NCBI GenBank assembly: GCA_033439795.1
Contig: JAUTDP010000004.1
Location: 4,092,001-4,156,000 of the forward strand
DNA length: 64,000 bases
Direction of reading: 5' to 3'
DNA from: Sordaria brevicollis
Taxonomy: Eukaryota > Ascomycota > Sordariomycetes > Sordariales > Sordariaceae
Shown: positions 11,130 to 22,346 of the stretch, piece after piece
Layout: the number at the start of each line of letters is the position of its first letter
Position numbering within the stretch: the first letter of the stretch is position 1
Notes under the pieces: generated by a model
Database searches by the model: none
Seen by the model: only the letters and a program-made list of their open reading frames with translations
Told to the model about the DNA's origin: nothing
Program-made: the position numbers and the translations under genes

Positions 11130-13247
11130 ATGCGCGCTTTTTTCGCTGCCACATCTTTCCGGCGCATCTTTACACGCTTGATCAGACCAACCCACCAAAA
11201 GATCCTTCCCCTCCCCAACTTGCGCACAATGGCTTCCGAAGCCAAAGACATCACGGCGCCGCCCGCCGACAAGCAGATCATCGCCCACGAAGGCAAGCGC
11301 TACGTCACAGTCAAGGAAGGCCTCGCCCATATCCTCGTCCCAGAACCGTCCGAAGAAGACAAGGAGAACCTCAGGCCCGACCAGGCTGTCCGACAGGTCT
11401 TCTACAACCCCATCCAGCAGTACAACCGCGACTTGACCGTCCTTGCCATCAAGGCCTACGGAAAGGAGGCCGTCCAGCAGAAGCAGGCCAGCCACTCCAA
11501 GCTTGAGAAGATCATCGAGAAGAAGAAGAGAAAGCGACAGGCAGAGAAGCAGGACCAGCAACCAAACAAGGCCCAAAAGGGAGCCGACGGCGAGAAGGCG
11601 ACCACCGAGACCGAAACTGTACAGCAAAATGGTGAAGAGGCAAAGGATGCCACCGAACAAGAGACCGATTTTCCAGTCGAGAAGAGCGCCGAGCAGGCTA
11701 CTACCAACGGAGAGACCAAGAAGGCAAAGCAGCCACCATTCACCGTCCTCGATGCGCTATCCGCCAGTGGTCTTCGCGCCCTGAGGTATGCCCACGAAAT
11801 CCCGTTCCTCACCTCAGTAACGGCCAACGATCTCCTCGCCCCCGCTGTCGAATCCATCAAGCTCAACGTGAAGCACAACCGCCTCGAAGACAAGGTCAAT
11901 GTTTCCCACGACGATGCCTTGGCACACATGTATACCCTGATTGCGAAGGAGCTTCGCGCTAAGGACCCCAAGGGCAAGCCCGTCATGAGCGAAAAGTACG
12001 ACGTAGTCGATCTCGATCCCTACGGTACCGCCGCTCCCTTCCTGGATGCTGCCGTTCAGTCTGTCCGCGACGATGGTGGGCTGCTCTGCGTTACCTGCAC
12101 CGATTCTGGCGTGTGGGCCTCCAATGGATACCCAGAGAAGTGCTACTCCTTGTATGGCGGTGTCCCTGTCAAGGCATGGTTCTCTCACGAAGTCGGCATT
12201 CGCCTTGTCCTCTACTCGATCCAAACGGCAGCTGCCAAGTACGGCCTCACCATCGAACCACTGCTCTCCCTGTCCATCGACTTCTACATCCGAGTCTTTG
12301 TCCGCGTCAAGAAGTCCCCTGCTGCTGTCAAGTTTCAGGGCGGCAAGAACATGATGGTTTACAACTGCGATAGCGGCTGCGGTGCTTGGTCAACACAGCT
12401 GCTGATGAGGAACAAGGCCTCGCCAAACAAGAAGGGCTCCGGCGTATTCTACAAGCACACTTTTGCTCAGGGACCCTCAGTTGATAAGGGCTGTGAGCAC
12501 TGCGGTTCCACAATGCACATGGCTGGTCCTATGTACGGTGGCCGCATCCACTCACCCGACTTTATCAAGCGTGTCCTTGGAGAACTCGACGAGGCGCCTA
12601 CAGATGTTTATGGCACGACCCTGAGGATAAGGGGTATGCTGCAGACGGCGCTTGAGGAGATTTTGTTGACTCCTGAGGAGCAGGAGGCTGAGAAGAAAAA
12701 GGAGGAGGCCGTCAAGGCCGGCAAGAAGGCGGATCCCGCCCTCAAGGAGTTGGAGCTCGCGGCTATCGACCCCTACCCGTTTTACTTCCACCCTGCTACC
12801 ATTTCCGGCATTCTCAAGTGCTCCTGCCCACCAGAGGCGCCTCTTAAGGGCGCCCTGCGCGGTCTCGGTTATCGCGTTACCAGGAGTCATTGCAAGCCTG
12901 GTAGTATCAAGACTGATGCACCATGGTCCATCATCTGGCATGTGTTCAGGGAGTGGATTCGCCAAAAGGCACCCGTCAAGGAGGACAACATCAAGCCTGG
13001 TACGCCTGGATACAGGTTGCTGCGCCTCGGCGAGAAGAAGAACCAGACGGAAGGTGCTGAGGCTCCCAAGGAGCAGCAGAGTGAAGAGGCGGAAGAGCAA
13101 CAGATGCCCAAGGTTGTGTTTGATGAGCAGCTTGGCCGCGATGACAAGACTGTCAAGCTGGTCCGTTACCAGGCCAACCCAAGAGAGAACTGGGGTCCCT
13201 TGAACAGGGCGGTGGGAAAAGTACCTTCTCACCACCGTAAGGATTGA
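11130..13247 (+). CDS. trm1: tRNA (guanine-26-N2)-dimethyltransferase Trm1
   Basis: An intronless frame of 705 codons. Trm1 makes N2,N2-dimethylguanosine at position 26 of tRNAs using S-adenosylmethionine. Seen here: the family N-terminal block with YNPIQQYNRDLTV; the SAM-binding motif LDALSASGLRALRYA (about 206-220); the catalytic Asp-Leu-Asp-Pro-Tyr-Gly motif (about 292-298); and a C-terminal zinc-ribbon-like set of cysteines (CDSGCG near 412, CEHC near 455). Two starts are plausible. ATG 11130 adds 33 residues rich in Arg, Phe, Thr and Leu with no acidic residue, typical of a mitochondrial presequence. ATG 11229 sits in a much better context (CACAATGG) and starts MASEAKD. Budding-yeast TRM1 uses two starts to serve mitochondria and nucleus, so the same is likely here. 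A charged insert (about residues 125-205) precedes the SAM motif. Confidence 0.95.
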   Translation: MRAFFAATSFRRIFTRLIRPTHQKILPLPNLRTMASEAKDITAPPADKQIIAHEGKRYVTVKEGLAHILVPEPSEEDKENLRPDQAVRQVFYNPIQQYNRDLTVLAIKAYGKEAVQQKQASHSKLEKIIEKKKRKRQAEKQDQQPNKAQKGADGEKATTETETVQQNGEEAKDATEQETDFPVEKSAEQATTNGETKKAKQPPFTVLDALSASGLRALRYAHEIPFLTSVTANDLLAPAVESIKLNVKHNRLEDKVNVSHDDALAHMYTLIAKELRAKDPKGKPVMSEKYDVVDLDPYGTAAPFLDAAVQSVRDDGGLLCVTCTDSGVWASNGYPEKCYSLYGGVPVKAWFSHEVGIRLVLYSIQTAAAKYGLTIEPLLSLSIDFYIRVFVRVKKSPAAVKFQGGKNMMVYNCDSGCGAWSTQLLMRNKASPNKKGSGVFYKHTFAQGPSVDKGCEHCGSTMHMAGPMYGGRIHSPDFIKRVLGELDEAPTDVYGTTLRIRGMLQTALEEILLTPEEQEAEKKKEEAVKAGKKADPALKELELAAIDPYPFYFHPATISGILKCSCPPEAPLKGALRGLGYRVTRSHCKPGSIKTDAPWSIIWHVFREWIRQKAPVKEDNIKPGTPGYRLLRLGEKKNQTEGAEAPKEQQSEEAEEQQMPKVVFDEQLGRDDKTVKLVRYQANPRENWGPLNRAVGKVPSHHRKD

Positions 13248-13897
13248 GAAGCTTGAGGTATGAGTGTCCATATTTTTAGATTTGCATGAGCAGCGAGCTC
13301 GCTTTCCAAGGTGGTACAGGAAGGATGCTGGAGTCCGAAATCAAAACAATCCGACAGTAAAAAGTCTGGTACGGTAGGCAGCAATTGGCTGTAGAGATGC
13401 TATCCCAAGAAATTATCTCAAGTCCAAGCGTAGGCTTAAAATCTAGGCAGATGTGTTGTGCGATTAACTCCGATGACCGCGCCGTAATATGGTTTCGGAG
13501 AAGGATGCCGAATGGGCGGCCCACTCCGCATGTCACCACCCCGTTTGGGGGCTGGCACCGATCATGCCCGCCGATAACAGCGGGAGGGTTGGGAATAACG
13601 CAATTCGGCGGCTGGGTTGCACATATGTAGAAGACCCATGAGTAATATCATATCATAGAATTTGTGTAACTACACGTGCTCGGTAGCGATCTCTGAATAA
13701 GCATCACTTTACTGCATGTTATTACCCCCGGATTCTGACTTCTCTCAATGCTGATCTGAACCTCCACACTTGGAGCTATAATCGTCATTGACACAGCCGA
13801 GAGGAAGAGAATCCACTTTTGACGACGACCGCTTCTTCAAAGTCTATATCTCGTTCGATTCCCTTTGTTCTCTTTTCTCCTCTTTCCTTTGGTTGAA
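13248..13897. other. Intergenic, trm1 to kinase-domain gene (tandem)
   Basis: 650 nt holding the trm1 3' end and the promoter/leader of the next gene. A CACGTG palindrome (a core site for bHLH-type regulators) lies at 13673-13678. A pyrimidine-rich stretch at about 13840-13895 runs into the next start codon. Confidence 0.5.
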
Positions 13898-15967
13898 ATG
13901 CCGTCCTGGCTCAAGAACATTACCTCACTTGGTCGACGCCGAAAAGGATCCACCACTGCCGGGAAGCAAGATCTTTGCAACAAGAACAGCCAGAGCGACA
14001 CCACCAAGTCAACAACTTCTCAATTGAAGGCGCCCGTATCGGACAAGCGCAACTCACAACTCAAAACCGACTCGGATTCAAGAAAAGTTGGTGAAAGAAC
14101 AGAAGGACAATCAGAGGAACAATTACCCCGCAACACCAAGGAAACTGAACAACAACAACAACCCCGCGATACCGTCAACCCCAGCATCAGCAACATGACT
14201 CCCGCCGCCACCGGTACCACAACAGCCGACAAGGCAGCACCACCACCACCACCAGCAAACCAGCACACACACATCAACCAACGAACCGGAGATCTCATCC
14301 AAACCACTACCACCACCGCGAACGGAGTAGGAGATATCGAAAACGCGGGAAGCGCCATAAACCACAACCAAATCGTCTTCATCCTTAGGGGTTCTGAGTC
14401 AAGTGGTGGTGGTGATGGTTATCGCATTTACTCACTCGTCGAAGAGGAGCCAGGAAAGCCTGCTGCTGCCGACGACAAAGATGGAGAGAAGGTGAAGAAG
14501 GCCAAGGCTATCAATGGGAAGGACTCCGGTGTTGAGGAGAAGGCGTCGCCGTTCAAACTCTCTGTCACACATGCGCACGACTTGCCAGATGACATGAAGA
14601 GGGAGTTTCTAGTCGAAAAGGCACCGGGGCATTTGGCAAATGTTGACGAGTTACATGTCATCGTCTCTACTCGGTCAGGATTGGGGCTTGCTGCTGGGTT
14701 TTACGAGAGCGTCCTAAAGACGTTGTTGGAGGAGGGGTTCGGGTTTGAGGGCGTTGGCGACGTGGTACCCGGTCATGAGAATGACCACGTCCATGATGCA
14801 CCCAAGGGCCAAGGAAAGAGGATATACCACATCACCGTCACCAAAAGCGCAGACACAGTCAAGGACTTCGCTCGCTCCTTAGTCTCCTCATCTGCCACAG
14901 GGACTAAACAACCAAGCAGGACCATAATCCTCCTCTCCGGCGACGGCGGGATAATCGACCTGCTCAACGGTCTTGATCACCCTTCCTCTCTACCAGAGAC
15001 AACAACACCAACCCTCGCCATCTTACCACTAGGAACCGGCAACGCCCTCTTCCACTCCTTGCACAAACCCCTCTACTCCGCATCAAGTCCATCACCACTA
15101 ATCCTCGGCCTGCGCACCCTCTTCAAGCGCGGCGTCTCCGCTCCTCTCCCCACGTTTAGAGCCGAGTTCTCCCCTGGAGCAAAGTTAATCTCCGGTCAGC
15201 CGGAGGTACTTCCAACAGATGATGATGAGCCAAAGGATAATCTTCTCTTCGATGTCACCGGTGGTGATGAAAATGAAAAGAAGGTGCCAAAACCAAGACC
15301 AACGATAACCCACCTCCTAGCCGCCATCGTTTTCTCGTACGGCTTCCACGCCCAACTCGTTTACGAATCCGACACCCCGTCCTATCGCAAACACGGCGAT
15401 AAGCGGTTCGGTATGGCGGCTGGTGAACTCCTTAAAATCTCACACCAATACAATGCCTCTCTCTCTATCCGTTCCCGTTCATCTTCTTCCGCGACAGCAT
15501 CAACGGGGGATAACTGGCAGGAATTATCACGGGATACACACTCCACCTACATTTTGACGACGCTGGTTTCCAACCTTGAGAAAACATTTTGTATAAGCCC
15601 GGACTCAAAACCATTGGATGGACAACTGAGGCTGGTGCATTTTGGGTTTGGGGAGGATGTGGAGGGGGAGGAAAGGGGAAAGAGGACGATGGATGTTATG
15701 ATGGCTGCTTATCGGGATGGAGAGCATGTTCAGGATTCTGAGGGGAAGTTTAAGGGGGTGGTTGGGTATGAGGAGGTTGAGGAGATTAAGGTGGTGATTA
15801 ATGAGGAGGATGAGCGGTGGAGAAAGGTTTGTGTGGATGGGACTATTGTGGAGGTTGAGAAGGGGGGGTGGGTTAGTGTGAGGAGGGATGGCACGGAAGG
15901 AGGTGAAGGGGTGCGGGAGAGGTTGAGGGTGTTGGTTGATGAGGGGGTTGTTGTTGGACGGGGGTGA
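13898..15967 (+). CDS. Diacylglycerol/sphingoid-base kinase catalytic-domain protein
   Basis: An uninterrupted frame of 689 codons from ATG 13898 to TGA 15965-15967. I chose this ATG because the upstream in-frame codons contain no ATG. The first 150 residues are low-complexity Ser/Thr/Lys/Gln with a Pro run. The catalytic domain follows, with the nucleotide-binding motif LLSGDGGIIDLLNGL (about 343-357) and LPLGTGNALFHS (about 375-386), as in DAGK_cat proteins that phosphorylate diacylglycerol, ceramide or sphingoid bases. The usual first motif is GGDG; here the first glycine is serine. The C-terminal half fits the substrate-binding part of the fold. Codon use changes abruptly at about 15590, after which C almost disappears from the coding strand. 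The lipid substrate cannot be told from sequence. Confidence 0.8.
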   Translation: MPSWLKNITSLGRRRKGSTTAGKQDLCNKNSQSDTTKSTTSQLKAPVSDKRNSQLKTDSDSRKVGERTEGQSEEQLPRNTKETEQQQQPRDTVNPSISNMTPAATGTTTADKAAPPPPPANQHTHINQRTGDLIQTTTTTANGVGDIENAGSAINHNQIVFILRGSESSGGGDGYRIYSLVEEEPGKPAAADDKDGEKVKKAKAINGKDSGVEEKASPFKLSVTHAHDLPDDMKREFLVEKAPGHLANVDELHVIVSTRSGLGLAAGFYESVLKTLLEEGFGFEGVGDVVPGHENDHVHDAPKGQGKRIYHITVTKSADTVKDFARSLVSSSATGTKQPSRTIILLSGDGGIIDLLNGLDHPSSLPETTTPTLAILPLGTGNALFHSLHKPLYSASSPSPLILGLRTLFKRGVSAPLPTFRAEFSPGAKLISGQPEVLPTDDDEPKDNLLFDVTGGDENEKKVPKPRPTITHLLAAIVFSYGFHAQLVYESDTPSYRKHGDKRFGMAAGELLKISHQYNASLSIRSRSSSSATASTGDNWQELSRDTHSTYILTTLVSNLEKTFCISPDSKPLDGQLRLVHFGFGEDVEGEERGKRTMDVMMAAYRDGEHVQDSEGKFKGVVGYEEVEEIKVVINEEDERWRKVCVDGTIVEVEKGGWVSVRRDGTEGGEGVRERLRVLVDEGVVVGRG

Positions 15968-16329
15968 GTGAGTCTTGATATGAGTGGTGATGAGTCATGA
16001 ACACGTCAAACAGGACATGAAAGTCAACCATGAGCAGGTTTTCGATTTGTATTCGTGGCTTAGCATAGCCTTCTTAACTGAAGTTGAATGAAACTTGAGA
16101 CTCTTAATATCTTGGAGCAAGCTAGCTACAGCAACAGTAGAGCATGCAGGACCAAAGCCTTGTGTACTTTTAGTGAAAAACGTACTACCGACCCAAACAG
16201 AAATACATATACACGAACAAAGAGCCATCAAGAAACTCGCTTTTCTGAACCTCAAGTAAAGCATCTCTATATGCATGAACTTTGAAAGCCTCATAATCGT
16301 CATCAAACATTTTCCTCCCTCTTATTCAT
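15968..16329. other. Convergent 3'-3' spacer, kinase-domain gene / top2
   Basis: 362 nt between two stop codons. No gene seen; it should hold both 3' UTRs. Confidence 0.6.
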
Positions 16330-19300
16330 CTAATCACTATCCTCCAAGTCAAAAGCGTCATCAGCCACCTTCTTACCACCCTTCTTGGCCTTGCTCACGC
16401 CAATATCCGCAAACGAGTCGTCATCATCTTCACTGGCGGAATCAACGACAATCGGCTTCTTGGCAGCGGCAGCGCGACCAGGCCTGCTGCGAGCCGGAGC
16501 AGGCGCAGGATCCTTCATGACGACATCATCGCCATCAAGGTCATCTTCATCGTCGCTGGCAAGCTTCTTCGTCTTCTGGTTCTTCTTGGCATATGCCTTA
16601 GCAGCCGGCGAGAGATGAACCAGAGTCTTCAGCTTGGGCGGAACAGCAGAGGCCGTGCCCTCGCCATTAGCAGCCTTCTTGGCGGTGACCTTAGGCTTAG
16701 GCTTGGGGGCAGCGCCCTCGTCCTCGGTGGACTTGTTCTTGGTACCGGCAGGGCGACCACGCTTCTTGGCCACCACGGGGGCAGCGTTGACCTTCTTGCT
16801 GATGACATCGTCATCAGAGCCCTCGTCGGCTGCATCGGCCTTGGACTGCTTCCGCGGCGACGACATGACGGCGAGAGCCTCATAGTTGGTATCGTCCTGA
16901 CTGTCGTTGTCTTGGAAGACCTTGGTGTGGAAAGCCCTGCTCTTGATTTTGGGAAGGCCGATACCGCTGCTCTCGCCTTCGGGGCGGTTCATGGAGAAGA
17001 GACTGAGCCTCGGGCCCTCGCTCGTGGCGGCAGGGGCTCCTATGCCCTTGACCAAAGAGCCGACGTCGAGAAGCATGTCGTCGTCATCGGAAGCTTCGCT
17101 CTCGGAGTCTTCCTCGTCTACAGCAAAGAAAGTTTTGGCCTTGGCCGCCGCCGCGCGCTTCCTGGGGTTCGTCGGCGCAGACTTCTCAGCTTCGCTTACC
17201 ACCTTGTCATCAGCGTCGCTCTCAAAATCGTCGTCCTCGAGAACGGGTGACTTCTTGGTAGCCGCAGCACGCTTGCCGTTGGGCTTGGCCGGTGCAGGCT
17301 TTTCGTCCTCGCTCAAAAGCTTGGCATCAATGTCGCTGTCGAAGTCATCAAGAACAGGAGACTTCTTCTTAGTAGCAGCAGCACGTTTAGGGGCAGGCTT
17401 GGCTGCGGGGGCGGGCTTCTCTGCTTCGCTCATCATCACGTCGTCGTCAGAGTCGAGAACAATCGGCTTGGAAGCAGCCTTCTTTGTGTCCGGCTTAGGG
17501 GTCGGCGGGATCGGCTCCTCGGGAGCGTCCTGGAACTCGATATCGGAATCTTCGTCCTCTTGAGTAGCTGGCTTCTTGGCATTGGCAGCTCGCTTCGTGG
17601 TGGGCTTAGGAACAACCTCTTCCTCAGACTCGTCGTCGTCAATGAAGTCATCCAAGTCGGACTCCGAATCCTCGTCGAGAACGATAGGCTTCTTGGCTGC
17701 TGCCGCACGTCTTGCGGGCTTCGCCGCTGCTGGCTCAGATTGCTCAGCCGCCGAAACTGAAGCGGAAGCCGAGGCCGACGTAGATGTCTTCCCAGAAGTT
17801 GCGGTGGCCTTTCCAATATCCAAGAAGTCGTCGTCGGATTCATCGTCGTCACTGAGCGCATACTTCTTGGCCTTTGCCACGGTGGTACGCTTAGCCCGCA
17901 CACTGGCAATAGTAGTTACGGGCTCCGCATCTTCATCCTTCTTCTTGGCCGCAGCAGGGGCCTTCTTGTTCAGCAAGTCGAAGTCGTCGTCCGAAAGATC
18001 ATCAGCCCCGTCAGTGAAAGCAGTCGTCTTAGGCTTGGGCTTGGCGATGCCTGAGAACTTTTCGAGGAACCGTTGCTGAGTCTTGATCGTCTCAGCCTTA
18101 GGAGCCGCCTTCGCTCTGGGCTTCTTGGCACCTGGGTCGAAATCCTCGTCATCCTTGGCGGCCTTTGGCTTCTTGAGTCTGGAGACAGCACCGCCCTTGT
18201 ACGAGACACGGCGTCCCTTCTGCCTGATCTCTTTACGGACTTCGTCTTCCAGCCTGAGCTGCTCTTCCCACTCCGCGGTGAAAGCATCAAGATCTCTGCA
18301 CCACAGATCCTTTTCGCTAAGAGCATCGAGCTCGTCGTGTTCGGCCTTCTTTGCGGCAATCTGCTGCTTGAGCTTGTCGAGGCGTTCCATAGTCAACGAC
18401 CAAATGGGCATCTATCATCATGTTAGTCTTTTTCCATCACACTAAACAGACAGTCAACTCCAGATTACTTACCGAAAGGAGATAGTCATAGTCACGAGCT
18501 CCGCCAACGGCATCCTCCTCGTCCTCGTTCTCCGCAGCACCGAGTTCCTCATCAGGAGACTTGACATTGCGTCCATCGGACTTGGGAGGGAAGGCCTCGT
18601 ACTTGCGTTCGCGAAGTTCCTGGACAAGGACCGACTTCTTCTTCTTTGAGACCACGAGCTTGTTCTCAATGATTTCGGAAATGAAGCGGTACTGGTTCTG
18701 CAACTTGCGGTAGTCCGCATGGTAGACCTTGAGCCAATGCTTCTTGCGCTCACCGTACAGGTTGAGACGGTAGTGGTAGTACTCCTCCATGATCTCCTGT
18801 GGGTTCTCATATTTGTGGATCTTGCCACGGGTGTCAAAGGCCACCAGGTTCGTTGTAGCAACCGTCTTGGTCAGCTTGAACTTTTCAATGAGACCGTCTT
18901 TGAGAGCCGACGACATCTGCTTCTCATCAAGAGCGATGATGAAATGAACAGTTTGATGGTCGTTGTACTCCTTGTAATCCTTGATCCAAGAAGGTCCCTT
19001 GTCACCACGGATGATTTCTTCAAGCTTGGACTTGAAGTCATCGGTCCACATGCGGATAGGCAACTCCGTAACATCAACCTCATTGGGGTTCTGAGGGTTG
19101 ACCTCCACGATACCGTTGAACTTGAACCTGTTGGGTCCTTCTGGCTCGGGAGTGCCCTTCCAACCGCGGAACCACGGGGTCATGGGTTCGAAAGGCTTCT
19201 CCTCACCATCGCCACCATCGTCTCTGCCCATGCGACGCTTCAAGTTGTTGACTATGTCAAGAGGGTGGTAGTTGGGAATGGAAGTACTCCAGCCGGTACC

Positions 19301-22300
19301 AATACCATCAGCACCGTTGACCAGAACCATGGGGATAACGGGAGCATAGACCTTGGGCTCAATTAGTTTGCCATCGTCGAACTGGAACTCCAAGTTGGGC
19401 TCATCAAGCGGGTGGAAGATCTTCCGCGCCAAGGGAGACAGCCTCGTGTGGATGTAACGAGCGCTGGCAGCATCGGAACCACCGGAAAGACGCGAACCGA
19501 AGTTACCGCTAGGCTCGAGACAGTTGATGTTGTTGGAACCGACAAAGTTCTGCGCCAGACCAATAATGGTCTGCTGCAGAGACTGTTCACCGTGGTGATA
19601 GGCCGCTTCCTTGGAGACATAACCGGCCAATTCAACGACCTTTTGATCGTGGATGAGGTTCTGCTTGAAGCAGCCGAACAAAACCTTGCGTTGACCAGGC
19701 TTCAGACCATCCACCATAGATGGGATCGAACGAATGTTGTCTGCCATACTGAAGAGGATGAGTTCGCGATTAACGAAATCAGTGTAGGAGATCTTTTCGG
19801 TCGAATGGTCGAGGTAAGTGCCAGGCTCACACTTGGCAAGCCACTCTTTACGAGCGTCAGCCTTCTTCTTGGAGAAAGCTAGCTCGAACATTTCGGATTC
19901 CTCTCTGGTCATGACATCGAACTCCTTGAGATGCTTGTTCAAGTTGGTGAAGTAGAGCTGGGCGTCGTCCGTTGTCGAACTACCCAAACCCTTGAGGTAC
20001 TTGTACTTCCATCTGCGCAATTCGTTCTTGTGCGACTCCTTCCATTCCTCGTACTGGGGCAAGGTGAAGAAACCCTGCAGCCTTTGAGGCTTCTTCGGGT
20101 TAGGACCCTGCCATACCTTGACAACGGGTGTGATGAACTCCTGGAAGAAGTTGGGAATGCGCAGAAGGGACGGGAACTGGCACTCGAAGAAGTTGATGAG
20201 AAGACCCTTGATATGACTGCCGTCAAGATCCTGATCAGCCATGATCATCAGATGGCCATATCGCAAATCCTTGGTGTCGGTGTAGACTTTGCCGTGCTTG
20301 AGACCAAGGAACTTCTTGATATTCTCGACTTCCTTGTTCTTCAAGATCTGATCGGCACTGGCGTCACGGACGTTCAGCATCTTACCACGCAAGGGGAAGA
20401 CACCGATACGGTTGGGGTCCAAGATGGCACGACCAGCCACAGCAAGACCTCTGGCGGAATCACCTTCGGTAAGAATGAGGGTACACTCTTGCGAGTACTT
20501 TCCACCAGCATAGTTGGCCTCGATCAGCTTGTCGTTGCTAATACGCTTGCGCTTGCTACCATCGTTCTTGGCCAAGTCCTTGTCTCTCTTCTTGTCGGCG
20601 AAGCTCAACAAGTTGTCAATGGCCTCGGACTGCCTAACTTTCTTGAGGAACAGGTCACCAAGCTGGCACTTGCTGCCGAACTTGGCGGGCTTGGTTGTCA
20701 GTTGCTCCTTTGTCTGCGAGCTGAAGGCCGGGTTGTCGATCAGGCAGTTGATGAAGATGAAGAACTGGTTCTTGACGTTGGCTGTCTTGAGACCGTGTCC
20801 CTTGCCCTTCTTCTTTTGCAGCTCCTTCATGAGAACCTCGATGATCTGATCGGCAATGTAGTTGACATGGGAACCACCAGACGTGGTAGCAATATTGTTG
20901 ACGAACGAGACCTGCTGGAACGAGCCATCCGATACAGTGAAGCCGACTTCCCACAGCTTACCGTCTGACCTTTGCTGCTCGAAGATGACTGTGGCAGGAG
21001 TGACCTCTTCACCCTCAGCGACCTCATCACGCTCCTTGGCAATGGCCTTGGCGTACAGCTGGCAGTAGCTCTTGAAGTTCAGCTTGAGGTGTTCGCCATT
21101 CAGCCAAACCTTGACACCACTGACGGTACCTGCCATGTCGTAGACACGTCGATAGAGCAGGGCTTCAAGGTCGTCATCGATGCCATCCTCCATGCCGAAC
21201 TTTGTGAAGTCGGGGCGGAACGTGATGCGCACAAAGTCAGCGGCCTTGTTGGAAAGGATCTTGGGTGCTGACTTTTTGCTCATGTTGTCTGTCCATGTCT
21301 GCTTGTATCTCTTACCGTTGACGGAATCCTGGCACTCAAGCGTGAACTCTCGGCTGAAGATGTTTGTGAGCTTGGCACCGTAACCGTTACGACCGCCGAC
21401 CGTCTTCTTTTCGTTGTCATCGAAGTTGGAACCAGCCAAGAGATGACCGAAGATGAGTTCGGGGATGTAGCACTTTTCGGTGCCGTGCATCTCCACAGGA
21501 ATGCCCTTGCCGTTGTTCTCGACCGAGATTTCGCCAGACTCGCGGTTTATCGTGACCTTGAGGAATGTCATGGAGCTATCTCTCTGGCTGTTGTCGGCAG
21601 CGTTGACGAGGATTTCGTCGAAGATCTTGTAGAGACCGGGTACGAAGGAGATTTGGCGGTTTTCCATGAGACCGGTGGCCTTGTTGAACACCCACATCTT
21701 TTGCTCGGAGCGCTCGACGGAGCCAATATAGGTGTCGGGACGCTTGAGGATATGTTCGAGCTGGGTGAGTTTCTGGTAGGTTTCGGTAGCCGTCTTTGTA
21801 GCGCCGGTCTTTTTGGGCGCGACGACACTATCGACCTGCATACTATCGTTCTCGATTTCGGCCAGAGGCTTGCCGGCGGCCTTCTTGACCGGCGCCTTCT
21901 TCTGCTTTTTGGCATTGGGAGGAGTGTGGTCGAGGATGCCGTCGTCCTTGTCGCTACCAAAGGATCCGTCCTCATCGTCACTATCGGGTTTTGGGCGTTT
22001 CTTGCCGGCGGCCTTTGCGCCCGTCAAAGTAGTCTGGGTCAACTTTTTTGCGGCGGGTGCTTTGGGCGCGGCAGCCTTTTTGGCAGCGGGTTTCTTGGCC
22101 TTGGGCTTCTATGTTGGGGAACAAGGGAAAGATGTTAGCATAAGACGTATATCAAGGTATGGGATTGAAACAGTGGGAGAGCAAGCAGAGAAGTAACAAA
22201 ACAACAGCTGGGCGCGAATCGCACAAAGTCGCAAAACAACAAGGGGGGCTCGGTTCCAACCCACAGCAGCGGAAGAGATCATCACGTACCACCTCTGGTG

Positions 22301-22346
22301 AATAGGCGTCGGACTCCTCGAATACGGACTCGACGTCGGAATCCAT
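16330..22346 (-). CDS. top2: DNA topoisomerase II
   Basis: Three exons, 22346-22290, 22108-18473 and 18411-16330, with introns of 181 and 61 nt (donors GTACGT and GTAAGT). All exons are in phase 0 and give about 1924 residues. The GHKL ATPase domain shows EILVNAADNSQRD and GGRNGYGAKLTNIFS; the Toprim domain shows EGDSARGLAVAG (near 566) and the metal-binding DQDLDGSH (near 644). The breakage-reunion domain has AASARYIHTRL, whose tyrosine (about residue 904) is the one that links covalently to DNA. The enzyme passes one duplex through another and is essential for chromosome segregation. At about 1900 residues it exceeds yeast Top2 (about 1430) because of a 110-120 residue N-terminal extension and a tail of over 600 residues made of alternating Lys/Arg/Ala-rich and Asp/Glu/Ser-rich units. 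The gene is divergent from the APSES factor. Confidence 0.97.

Noticed and set aside
13865..13897. Upstream extension of the kinase-domain frame
   Set aside because: It opens with TTG, not ATG; the first ATG in frame is 13898.
19931..20968. Open frame of 345 codons on the + strand opposite top2
   Set aside because: Antisense to the conserved Toprim/breakage-reunion region of top2; no start context, no recognisable domain.
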